This document shows positions 1 to 9,300 of a stretch of 64,000 bases of DNA, in pieces (positions within the stretch are counted from its first letter, which is position 1; every line of letters starts with the position of its first letter). The position numbers and the translations under genes are program-made. Where the stretch lies: the NCBI GenBank assembly GCA_964396595.1, contig CAYNFR010000018.1, positions 1 through 64,000 of the forward strand, given 5' to 3'. The notes beneath the pieces were generated by a model that did not search any database, had not been told where the DNA came from, and worked only from the letters and a program-made list of their open reading frames with translations. Source of the DNA: CAYNFR01 sp964396595. Its GTDB lineage: Bacteria; Bacteroidota; Bacteroidia; Chitinophagales; Saprospiraceae.

Positions 1-117
1 GGGCTGGTGTGTATGGATGGGATAGGAACAGGGCGTTGCCCTGATTTGATGCTTTCGCCCCTTTGGGGCTGGTGTAGGGGTATGATATAGCGATAGGGCG
101 TTGCCCGATGGTCGCAG
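1..117. repeat. Two-unit REP-like hairpin repeat
   Basis: Two related units lie in tandem with a 65-bp period. Each begins with GGGCTGGTGT (positions 1 and 66) and carries the self-complementary word GGGCGTTGCCC (31-41 and 96-106). Between them is a second hairpin, GCCCC-TTT-GGGGC (57-69). No coding potential is seen. Such GC-rich hairpin pairs between genes fit REP/BIME-like dispersed repeats or transcript-end structures. Only the 3' part of the first unit may be inside the window, so the array could extend to the left. Confidence 0.55.
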
Positions 118-260
118 ATTGCAACTGCGATTTATGATCACACAGACGCAGGCACAGTCTACGGCGAACGAGAATACTTGATTATATTTCTAGTTTGCTG
201 ACTACTGATTAGTTACAGCCTTTTTATATTGTATAAAGAGAGGATAAGATTAAACCAAAA

Positions 261-731
261 TTATATCGCCCGATCTGCACAGCAAGAGCTTGCGAAAGCG
301 TCCGGTTTAGCTTTAAAGGCGTAGCCCATGCCGAGGATATAACCCATAGCTTCTTTAAGGGCGACATTACTTTTGAATTCTGGATCTGTATTAATATCTG
401 CATGGACTTCTAGTTCGACATCATATTTTTCGAGAATGGGGCATAGGTGATAGGCTATATCAACACTTTTAGCTACTTCAGTGATCATGCGCTCCTTAAG
501 CGTAATAGTGTTCTTGCGTTTTTCACGATTGACAAACATGAAGCCTCCTTTTTTCTCTCTAAGAAATACGATCACAGTGGCGTACTCTATTTCATCAGGT
601 TTAGCGAGAGAATCCGAACCTATACATACTTTTAATCGATTGCCGAGAGATGTTTCTTTTATAATGGTCAGTTCAACCGCCTCGTATATAGGCAAAGTGA
701 TGTCTGTGCCATCAAATCTCTTCCAATTCAT
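261..731 (-). CDS. YkuK-type (DUF458) ribonuclease H-like protein
   Basis: The protein of about 156 residues matches the YkuK/DUF458 family throughout: an N-terminal MNWKRFDG, a central LKVCIGSDS strand with an acidic residue as in RNase H-like folds, then ATVIVFLREKKGGFMF, VEVHADIN-like (here ELEVHADINTDP) and a C-terminal AFASSCCAD. The family's biochemical role is not established; the RNase H-like fold suggests nucleic acid binding or cleavage. I chose the ATG at 731 because family members begin with M-x-W; another in-frame ATG at 746 adds five residues. The gene stands alone with long non-coding flanks on both sides, so it is probably monocistronic. Confidence 0.85.
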   Translation of the reverse strand: MNWKRFDGTDITLPIYEAVELTIIKETSLGNRLKVCIGSDSLAKPDEIEYATVIVFLREKKGGFMFVNREKRKNTITLKERMITEVAKSVDIAYHLCPILEKYDVELEVHADINTDPEFKSNVALKEAMGYILGMGYAFKAKPDAFASSCCADRAI

Positions 732-926
732 GCTGGTATTTAACATATGCGTAATATTAATATCTAAAGTAGGCCTTTTACATTACTAGACCAAACAAAA
801 CACCTAAAGGTTACGTTTAATGATATTAAATAATTGTTATCCTAATAATCTGTTGAAAAGGGGTTACGCATTTAATCACGGTAACGCCTTATGCAGTAAA
901 CTCTCAATCTGCTACAAACTCAGTGC

Positions 927-1574
927 TTATTCACTGTGATAAGCATCATTATGCACGAGGGTAGTACCACATACCGGACAAGGTGTAGCACTTCCCGCTC
1001 CACCTGAATGTCCATTGGGGCATATGTAATGCCATACGCCTTTGGCATTTTGACCTGATTCTGCGGGAGAGGGATTAGTAATCGTCTCTACGGATTGTTG
1101 GAGAGCATTGGGGCTGTTATGATAAGCATCATTATGTACGAGGGCAGTACCACATACGGGGCATGGCACAGCACTTCCTGCACCACCTTCGTGTCCATTG
1201 GGGCATATATAGTGCCATATGCCATCTGCATTGCGATCCGGCTCGGTACTAGGTGTTGGTGTAGTCGGCGTGGTGGCTGCAGTTTGGCTCTGTGGTTGAT
1301 CGTGCCAAGCTTGATTGTGTTGAAGAGCGGCGCCACATATAGGGCAAGTACCATCGAAGTCTGATCCGGGATGTCCGTTAGGGCAAGTGTAATGATCAAC
1401 ACCAGAAGCAGCGCCTCCGGCCATTGGTTTAACAGCATCCGGACGAGAAGCTTCAAGATTGCTTTGCTGGATTTGTTCCGGTGACAAAAGTGTTCCGGGG
1501 CGTGTCGGTTTTGAATCACAACTTGTGATGAATAGAGCCGTAAAAAGTATAGTGGAAAAGGATATTAACTTCAT
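927..1574 (-). CDS. Lipoprotein with three Cys4 zinc-ribbon-like repeats
   Basis: The N-terminus is a lipoprotein signal (hydrophobic stretch, then FITSC with the lipobox Cys near residue 19). The mature part holds three copies of a module of about 33 residues, Y-x-CPNGH-x(n)-CP-x-CG-x-L-x-HN-x-A-(W/Y)-H, separated by Pro/Thr/Ser/Gln-rich linkers. Each module has four Cys plus several His, resembling the heavy-metal-binding domain found in metal efflux proteins and small zinc ribbons. Inference: an outer-membrane-anchored metal-binding protein. Repeats 2 and 3 are nearly identical, indicating recent duplication. I chose ATG 1574; a GTG two codons earlier (1580) is also open. No efflux genes are adjacent, so the metal and partner are unknown. 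Confidence 0.75.
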   Translation of the reverse strand: MKLISFSTILFTALFITSCDSKPTRPGTLLSPEQIQQSNLEASRPDAVKPMAGGAASGVDHYTCPNGHPGSDFDGTCPICGAALQHNQAWHDQPQSQTAATTPTTPTPSTEPDRNADGIWHYICPNGHEGGAGSAVPCPVCGTALVHNDAYHNSPNALQQSVETITNPSPAESGQNAKGVWHYICPNGHSGGAGSATPCPVCGTTLVHNDAYHSE

Positions 1575-1849
1575 AAGCACTTATCGTAATATAAAAAGTG
1601 TAAATATATATCTTTACCCTAAATGAAAAGCACATTTTTAGTAAAACTAAATAGCTTCTCTTTTGATAAGGCGAGACTATTAAGCAACTTCCTTCAGATG
1701 TGTCAATAGCCAATCATCACATGTATCTGAGTAAATTATCTTCCCGATGATTACGTAGATTGACGTAAAAATATAAGCTGAGCCATTGATAAAAAAGCAG
1801 ATACTTGAAACTCTTTTTGCCAGTAAGAAGTATAACTGAGTTGTTACAA

Positions 1850-2830
1850 TTAGGATAACTGCTGTCCTACTCTACGTAGCAAATCTCGTGTCGCAATTAT
1901 ACCCTCTACTTCGCCGAGGACATCTCCTTCGTATTCGATGCCTACATATCCAGTGTAGCCGTGATCTTTCACAATTTGCATCATTTTCAGATAGTCTGTT
2001 CCAGTATCATCGCCACTTTCGTTAAAATTATTTGATTTAGCGCTTACCGCTTTTGCGAATGGCATTAATTCAGAGACACCTTGATATCGGTCATACTCTT
2101 CGATACAGTTGCCTCCCCACATTTCGCCGCTATCTCTTTTAATGCAGAAGTTACCAAAATCCGGTAGTGTCCCACAATTGGGCATATTGATCTGTTTCAT
2201 GACACCGGATAGCCATTGTCCATTGCTGGAATAACCGCCGTGGTTTTCTACAATAACATTGATGTTTTCCTTCGCCGCATAGGTAGCTAGTGCACCGAGA
2301 CCTTCTACTGCCCCCGCCGCTACTTCTTCGGCTGATCCTACACCGAATGCATTCACTCTAATGCTGTGGCATCCGAGAAACTTTGCTGCATTCACCCATT
2401 TGTAGTGGTTTTCTACAGCTTCGTTTCGTTTAGCAGCGTCAACTTCTGCCAGCCCTCCCTCTCCATCAATCATTATCAATAACTGTTTTACGCCATTGTC
2501 TGCGGCACGCTTGTTCATTTCGGAGAGATAAGCGGTATCCTCAGCTTTATCTTTGAAAAATTGATTTACGTATTCGATGCCATGTATGTCTAGGCTTGCA
2601 GCTTTGGCAGCGAAATCAAGATTGTCTAATTGGCCGGCAAATATGGTCTTGTGCAAGCTCCATTGTGCCAAGGAGATTTTGAAAAACATATCATTTGCGG
2701 ATTTTGAGATGGCTGCTGTGTCTGTTGCAGATTTATTGCCACATGCACTATAAGCTACAGATCCCATTAGGGCTGCCATCGATGCAGCAGTGGATTGTTG
2801 AATAAATTGTCGTCTTGATGTTTGTTTCAT
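1850..2830 (-). CDS. Sugar phosphate isomerase/epimerase-like TIM barrel, exported
   Basis: This 326-residue protein starts with SRRQFIQQSTAAS, a twin-arginine-like signal followed by a small-residue hydrophobic region and a Cys (YSACGNK), so it is probably exported and possibly lipid-anchored. The rest fits the xylose-isomerase-like TIM barrel (AP endonuclease 2 superfamily): HGIEYVNQFF, then VIVENHGGYSSN, LPDFGNF and YVGIEYEGD, which provide the Glu/Asp/His metal ligands usual in the family. Such enzymes epimerise, isomerise or cleave sugars and their 3-keto forms. It is the last gene of the minus-strand cluster with a subunit-3-like protein and a GMC oxidoreductase, 15 bp downstream of the former, pointing to a shared oxidative sugar pathway. 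Substrate unknown. Confidence 0.85.
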   Translation of the reverse strand: MKQTSRRQFIQQSTAASMAALMGSVAYSACGNKSATDTAAISKSANDMFFKISLAQWSLHKTIFAGQLDNLDFAAKAASLDIHGIEYVNQFFKDKAEDTAYLSEMNKRAADNGVKQLLIMIDGEGGLAEVDAAKRNEAVENHYKWVNAAKFLGCHSIRVNAFGVGSAEEVAAGAVEGLGALATYAAKENINVIVENHGGYSSNGQWLSGVMKQINMPNCGTLPDFGNFCIKRDSGEMWGGNCIEEYDRYQGVSELMPFAKAVSAKSNNFNESGDDTGTDYLKMMQIVKDHGYTGYVGIEYEGDVLGEVEGIIATRDLLRRVGQQLS

Positions 2831-2845
2831 TATTGTAAATTAAAA

Positions 2846-3394
2846 TTATTCAGACCAAGTACCGCCCGCTTCAGCTAGATCGTAACAACCGATATATTTA
2901 CCCGGCACGTCAACATACTTTAGCGCTTGTTTAGCGCCTAGTTCACTAGTAAAGAAAAGCTGTTTAGTAAGGCTTATTAATGTGTTAGCTATATTCTTCT
3001 GACCACCTTGGTCAAGTATGTCGTTCATGACATCAGCTCGTTCGGCAGTTGATAATTCGGGGAAGTTTTTACTAAATTTTGATTGCGATACTTCTGTAAA
3101 TGCAGAGAGTCCTGTTTTGAAGCTTTCTTTGTCTTCAGGGCTCATGTTGTTCGTCACGGCGTAGTCGATATATAAGTGTACCCCGGCATCTTTGGCGCCC
3201 GGCGTACTCGTCCTAGGTATGATCGTTTCACAGATTTCTTCTAATAAACTAATATTGCTGAGGCCCAGATAGGTCTCGTCTGTCAGTGGGTTAGATTGTT
3301 TACAACCAGAGCTTAGGACTGCACTAATCGTGGAGGCACTTAGCCCACATCCGATTAAAAACGCTGATGATTTTAATGCTTCTCTTCTTTTCAC
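2846..3394 (-). CDS. Gluconate 2-dehydrogenase subunit 3-like protein
   Basis: A 182-residue protein with an N-terminal MKRREALKSS twin-arginine-like signal and hydrophobic segment ending at a Cys. The remainder (LEEICETIIPRTSTPGAKDAGVHLYIDY) is typical of the gluconate 2-dehydrogenase subunit 3 family, small partners that escort or stabilise a GMC flavoprotein and help its export through Tat. It begins with GTG at 3394 and lies 25 bp downstream of the GMC oxidoreductase gene, the expected arrangement. Because the GMC protein itself has no visible signal peptide, this protein is the likely export carrier (inference from the family). Confidence 0.85.
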   Translation of the reverse strand: MKRREALKSSAFLIGCGLSASTISAVLSSGCKQSNPLTDETYLGLSNISLLEEICETIIPRTSTPGAKDAGVHLYIDYAVTNNMSPEDKESFKTGLSAFTEVSQSKFSKNFPELSTAERADVMNDILDQGGQKNIANTLISLTKQLFFTSELGAKQALKYVDVPGKYIGCYDLAEAGGTWSE

Positions 3395-3419
3395 TTTTAT
3401 TCGTATTAGAGTGGATGGA

Positions 3420-5129
3420 TTACATATTCATTTTTCTGAGTTCCATGGCCGCATGATCAGCCGCTCGAGCGGATAAAGCCATGTAAGTCAAGGAAGGGTT
3501 TTGATTTCCTGCAGAAGTCATACAAGCACCGTCGGTTACATAAACATTCGGTACAGTATGAATCTGATTCCATTGATTGAGTACAGAGGTCTTAGGATCT
3601 CGTCCCATACGCGCCGTACCCATTTCATGAATCCCCAGTCCCGGCCATGATTGCATATCGTACTCGGTTACATTTTTGAAACCGGCAGCTTCCAGCATTT
3701 CAGCAGCAGAAGTCACCATATCTTTTCGCATGCTCAATTCATTTTCTTTCCATTCGGCATCAAAATTAACCGTCGGCAGACCCCATTTATCAAGTTTGTC
3801 ATACTGGAGAGCCATCTTGTTTTCATGATATGGTAGGCATTCGCCGAAGGCCATAAGACTCATGCCCCATTGCCCCGGCATCAATAATTCTTCTTTCATG
3901 TCTTCGCCAAATCTAGCTTCGGCAGGACGACTCCAACTTCCTCTGTTCGCACCTCCTTGATATCCATAGCCACGCACGAAATCTTTCATTCTGGTACGTG
4001 CGTTTATATTTCGGAATCGGGGTATAAAAACGCCATTTGGTCGACGACCATAATAGTACTTGTCTTCAAAACCATCAAATGTACCTCTTGCACCTAATCT
4101 AAAATGGTGATCCATAACGTTATGTCCGAGCTCTCCCGAATCATTGCCGAGACCATTGGGGAAGCGATCTGATTTAGAATTCATCAGTATAGCTGCCGTA
4201 TGAATCGCTGAGGCATTGACGAAGATTATTTTAGCATAAAATTCGTGGGATTCCATTGTTTCAGAATCTATAACTTGTACGCCTGTTGCTTTACGTGTAT
4301 TATCATCATATATGATGTTGTTCACGATGCTATACGGTCTGATGGTTAAATTACCCGTGGCTTCTGCTGTTGCCAATGCACCCGCATTGGAACTGTAATA
4401 GGCACCATAAGGACATCCACGAATACATCTGTTTCTATATTGACATGAACCACGGCCATTATGGCCACCTTCTTTAGTGATATGCGCGACTCGACCTATG
4501 GTCAGAAGACGACCATCCTTAAATTTCTCTGCGATTTTATTTCTCGTGTGATCTTCCACGCAGTTAAGATCCATGGGCGGCTGAAACTTGCCATCCGGCG
4601 TCTGCGGATGTCCCTCTAGGCGGCCACTTACGCCTATGTACTCTTCAACAAAATCATACCATGGGGCGATATCCTTGTATCTGATAGGCCAGTCCACAGC
4701 GATACCATCACGTGCATTGGCTTCGAAATCAATATCACTCAATCTATAGCTCTGACGTCCCCACAGTAACGACCTTCCACCTACGTGATGTCCTCTTATC
4801 CAGTCAAATCTCTTAGTCTCGTCATACGGATATTCTGTATCCTTTACCCACCAATGATCTGTGTATTTTGATACGGTATAACCGGTACGTAGCTGCTTTT
4901 CGTAATCCTTCCGCTCTTCATAGGTGAGTTGACCGCGATTTTCTACATCCCACGGATCGAGATTGGCTGTTGGATATTCGCCGTGTTTAACATCTCTGCC
5001 TCGTTCAAGGACAAGGGTTTTAAGACCATTCTGGCACAAGACCATTGCCGACATACCTCCGCTGATACCAGAGCCTATGACAATGGCATCATAAGTTACT
5101 TCTTCTTTACCTTTTGAATTAAAAAGCAT
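3420..5129 (-). CDS. GMC-family FAD oxidoreductase with probable 3Fe-4S cluster
   Basis: This 569-residue flavoprotein has the dinucleotide-binding motif GSGISGG near residue 19, the GMC signature region GGRSLLWG near 117, and the C-terminal catalytic His region HEMGTARMG followed by NQNPSLTYMAL with the conserved Asn. Cys229, Cys235 and Cys239 form C-x5-C-x3-C, the same spacing as the 3Fe-4S ligands of bacterial FAD-dependent glucose dehydrogenase (Burkholderia cepacia type). It therefore probably oxidises a sugar hydroxyl and passes electrons out through the cluster rather than to oxygen. It has no signal peptide and lies directly upstream of its subunit-3-like partner. A dedicated cytochrome c subunit is not encoded next to it. 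Confidence 0.9.
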   Translation of the reverse strand: MLFNSKGKEEVTYDAIVIGSGISGGMSAMVLCQNGLKTLVLERGRDVKHGEYPTANLDPWDVENRGQLTYEERKDYEKQLRTGYTVSKYTDHWWVKDTEYPYDETKRFDWIRGHHVGGRSLLWGRQSYRLSDIDFEANARDGIAVDWPIRYKDIAPWYDFVEEYIGVSGRLEGHPQTPDGKFQPPMDLNCVEDHTRNKIAEKFKDGRLLTIGRVAHITKEGGHNGRGSCQYRNRCIRGCPYGAYYSSNAGALATAEATGNLTIRPYSIVNNIIYDDNTRKATGVQVIDSETMESHEFYAKIIFVNASAIHTAAILMNSKSDRFPNGLGNDSGELGHNVMDHHFRLGARGTFDGFEDKYYYGRRPNGVFIPRFRNINARTRMKDFVRGYGYQGGANRGSWSRPAEARFGEDMKEELLMPGQWGMSLMAFGECLPYHENKMALQYDKLDKWGLPTVNFDAEWKENELSMRKDMVTSAAEMLEAAGFKNVTEYDMQSWPGLGIHEMGTARMGRDPKTSVLNQWNQIHTVPNVYVTDGACMTSAGNQNPSLTYMALSARAADHAAMELRKMNM

Positions 5130-5143
5130 AATCTTCTATAATT

Positions 5144-6019
5144 TTAAATTGTGACATTGCATATTTCGACGCCTTTTCTCAAAGAGGCAATAGGATCAGG
5201 ACCTTTTGGAATAAATTCTTGACCGACATAGCCTTTATAATCAAGTGCTGCTATAGCTTTCATGATTGCGGGGTAGTATAACTCTTGTGTCTCGTCGATT
5301 TCATTTCTTCCGGGCACCCCGGCAGTATGATAATGGCCTATGTAGGCCGCATTATCTCGTATGGTTCTTATGACATCCCCCTCCATTATTTGCATGTGAT
5401 AAATGTCATATAGTAGTTTAAAGCGAGGAGAGCCAAGTTTTTCTACCAATGCCACCCCCCAGGCTGTATGATCGCACATGTAATCAGCATGATCTACCTT
5501 GCTATTAAGCAGTTCCATAATGATATTTATACCATATTTTTCTGCTATTTTAACCACGGGATCGAGTCCTACGGCGCAATTCTCAAGACCTTTATCATCA
5601 CTCATCCCATTGCGATTACCCGAAAAACAAATGACGCTAGGAATTCCTTTCTCGGCAACCATCTTTATCATGGCATCATAATCTTCAAGTAATTGTTTAT
5701 GGTTAGCAGGATCATTAAAACCTTTGACAATACCTAGTTTGCTGCCGAAAGATATGGCACACTCTAGACCTCTTGACATGACTATATCCCATTCGTCGGG
5801 GTTGAGTAGTTCGATTGATCGTATGCCTATGTCCTTACATCTGTCGGCAAACTCCTCCAGGGGTATGCTTCCATAACACCATCTACATACCGAATGATTA
5901 ATAACACCGGGAGGGATTCTGTAAAAGTCAGAGGGATTGGCCTGTCCAGGCGAACAATTAGCTGCAAGTGGCAACGTAGACAAGGCTAGCAAACCTTGAA
6001 TAGATTCTCGTCTTTTCAT
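5144..6019 (-). CDS. Hydroxypyruvate isomerase-like TIM barrel protein
   Basis: About 291 residues, with a short basic signal (MKRRESIQ) followed by a hydrophobic stretch to a Cys (LAANCSPG), so probably a periplasmic lipoprotein or Tat substrate. The body is a xylose-isomerase-like TIM barrel close to the hydroxypyruvate isomerase group: IRSIELLNPDEW, NIIMELLNS, KLLYDIYHMQIMEGD, GHYHTAGVPGRNEID and GYVGQEFIPKG, with the Glu, Asp and His metal ligands in order. ATG 6019 is preferred because the twin-Arg signal begins there; an upstream ATG (6046) adds nine unlikely residues. It is the first gene of the cluster, 14 bp before the GMC gene. It is the second TIM barrel in the cluster, perhaps acting on a different step. 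Confidence 0.82.
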   Translation of the reverse strand: MKRRESIQGLLALSTLPLAANCSPGQANPSDFYRIPPGVINHSVCRWCYGSIPLEEFADRCKDIGIRSIELLNPDEWDIVMSRGLECAISFGSKLGIVKGFNDPANHKQLLEDYDAMIKMVAEKGIPSVICFSGNRNGMSDDKGLENCAVGLDPVVKIAEKYGINIIMELLNSKVDHADYMCDHTAWGVALVEKLGSPRFKLLYDIYHMQIMEGDVIRTIRDNAAYIGHYHTAGVPGRNEIDETQELYYPAIMKAIAALDYKGYVGQEFIPKGPDPIASLRKGVEICNVTI

Positions 6020-6337
6020 AATTGAACAATATAGATCGTACGACACTTCTGCTTGTGCAGGAATGAATTAAGCCACCAATATACTTCATTCATCCCGTAT
6101 TTATATGCAGATTCTCTCTGAAAAATAATCAATAGTAAAACAAAATATGGTCTTCTTATTCACTGGTACGAATGATTGACTTGGCAGGCACCCAGATCAT
6201 TGCCTATTTTATACTCGGGTAATCATGTAATTGTCATCTCAACAAAATAAATCATTGATTAATATATATTATAATAATAATTAATATGTATCTTTCCGCC
6301 CTAATGTTGATTTAATTTAAGTAAGACTTACACTACA

Positions 6338-9300
6338 ATGATGAAAACGTACACCAAAGGCCTAGCGGGCGCTATTCTCCTATGTTTTTTATCCATGTCT
6401 ATTTATGCCGGTCCTGAAGGGATTATGCATGATCCGACCATTTGTGAAAAGGCTAAGCAACTCTTTTGCGGTCAGGAATTATGGGATGTCGAACTATCAG
6501 GCGGCACCAATAAGCTAGAAGAGTATAGATGCTCAGCAGGCCCTACTATCAAAGGGTATCATGGCAAGGAGATGATCTACTATTTTGATTTGCCAGCTGA
6601 GCGCAAGGTAGATATCATTTTGTTTGGTATCAGTTCTGCTACAGCTCATGTGGATCTTTTTGTGATGCGTGGTGGTTGTAGTGTATCGAATTGTTATCTA
6701 TCGAGTACGAATAGTGGCAGAAATGATGAAGTAATAAGCGGTTTTTTTCCAGCTGGCAGATATTATATCATAATAGATAGCAAAGGCGCTGACCCGGGCA
6801 GGTTTAATCTTAGGCTGGAGTCATGTGATCAGACGCCTCCTTCTTGTACAGGTGCTATTGACTTGCGTTGTGGGGAATTGGTGCATGGTACGACCGTCAA
6901 TCAGCCGAGCAATTTTAATTATACACATTATGATTGTCTTTCTAAAAACTTTCAATACGCAGGAGGTGACGTGATCTACAAGATTCGTAAGCACCATGCC
7001 AGTGATAAGCTTCAGATCCATCTGTTTACGGAGAATGATGACTTAGACATAATATTGGTAGACATATGCACGGGTACACGATTTAGCTGCTTGGCCACAG
7101 GCCAATATTTCTGGGGAGGAAAGTACATAGATGAAGCTCACGGTGGTTACCCGGCAGGTGATTACTACTTGATAGTGGATGGATATGGTGCCGGCTCAGC
7201 AGGGGCTTATTCGCTTTATGTGACATGTGGCAATAAATCGGTCTCAACGGCTAAAGAAATTCATTGTGGAGATAATCCCACTGAAGATGAACTAAAGGCC
7301 GGGCCAAATCACCTGAGTATATACAGTTGTAAGAACAATCAAGTCAGACCCGGTGGGATCATGGGCGAAAACGTTTACTATGTTGATGTAAAAGAAACAC
7401 GGACACTCAAGGTAGAATTGAGCGGTTATGATAAGAATGCTTATCTGTCCGCATCCCTATTCGGAAATACTGTAGAATGTCTTGCAGGTGCACAAGAAAT
7501 TGACAATAAGCTAGTACTAGAATGGCGGGTAGGACCGGGCCGATACTTCATAATGGTGGACGGACATAAACCTACACGATACACTATCAGTGTCACCGGA
7601 TGCGGATGTAAAGTTGATGGAATATTGGAATGTGGCAAGGTAATCGAAGATAATACTTACTATTCTTACAACAATCATCTTGGCATTAGTAGTGCTTGTT
7701 CGGACTGGCCAATGGCTCTGGATGCACCTGATAAAGTATATGGATTTACAGCTCCCGAGACTAGGTTATATCGTTTTAGACTATTCAACATAAATTCATT
7801 TTTGGGTTTAGTAATTGTCTCACAATGTGGTGACGAAAGCGCTTGTCTTGCTTCGAGCATCAACAAAGGCGAGGATGCCATCAATCTCTTGTTGGAGCAA
7901 GGACAGACTGTATATGTGATCGTCGATGGTATGTCGAGGATCTTAAGGGACAAATATTCTCTTGAAGTTTTATGTGTGGATGACAGAGATGGAGATGGCA
8001 TACCTGATAGCCAGGATAATTGTCCGGATATCGCTAATCCGGATCAAGCGGATCTTGATGGGGATGGTATCGGTGACGCATGCGACAATGATATTGATGG
8101 TGATGGTATTGCCAACAATTTGGATTGTAATCCGAGAGATGCGTCGATAGTGGTGATTGTAGGACAGGCATGCAATGATGGCAATCCTCTTACGATCAAT
8201 GACAGAATAAATGCAAACTGCGACTGTGTAGGCGACCTAGATTCTGATGGTGATGGGGTAATTGATATCAATGACAGATGCCCGAATACAACACCGGGAG
8301 CTACAGTCAATCTCCTCGGATGTACCGACAATGATGGTGATGGATTTTTCCCCGACGCACCTGTTGGCAGCGAGTTCTTCGATCCGAATGACAACAACCC
8401 GTGCATACCCAATCCTAATCGACCCGGATGCACTATGACAAGAAATGATATAGAGTTATCAGCCGGAAGAGTGGCAGGCTCTAAGGGAGATACGGTATGT
8501 GTTGACATAACAGTGACGGATTTCGTCGAGGTGGCGGCAGCTTCATTCTCGATTACGATTGATCCCGATGTGGTATGTGTTCTCTCACTCAATAATGTAG
8601 GATTTAACACCGGTACATTTACAGGCAGTGGAAGTGTAGTAAGTATGCTTCAATCAGGAAGTGGCACTACTAGTTTTACAGGAAGTGGCACAGGCGCAAG
8701 CGGATTTGTCGTATGGACAGCAGACCCGGGTACAACATTGACATTAGGAGATCTAGCGATTATAGCTGAACTATGTGTAGTAATAAAGGCAGAAGAAGAA
8801 ACGAAATCTAAGGTTACATTAGACGGGTCGATCAGACCGATACAGTTCCTCGATAAAGATGCAAATGAAATCCCGGTCATTGTTTCCAATGGAGAAATAT
8901 GTGTTGAGTCTGCGCCGGGAGCGAACACGACCATTGCCGGATTGGTACTTTCTCCGACCGGGCAAGCCATGGGAGCTGTTCAAGTCGAATTGTCTGGAAG
9001 TAGAGAGATGCAATATATGACCGATGAGAAAGGTAAATATCACTTTGATGTACCGATGAATCGCTCTTATGAAATCAAACCCACAGAGGTAATGGAGGAT
9101 GAGATTGAGTTGAATCTGATGGATTTACTTGCTTTCCGACGTCATTTTAGTTTTATGGAGTCATTTACGACACCGTATCAATATTGGGCGGCAGACATAG
9201 ACGGTAATGGTGAGATTAATCTCCGTGATCAACAGTTGCTAACGACCATGATATTGGGTATGCCGGAGGGCTTAGATAAATGGCGATTTGTGCGTGCAGA

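Noticed and set aside
8044..8610. Minus-strand frame of 188 codons inside the T9SS protein gene
   Set aside because: Antisense shadow of the Asp-rich repeat region; Ser/Pro-rich composition follows from the sense codons.
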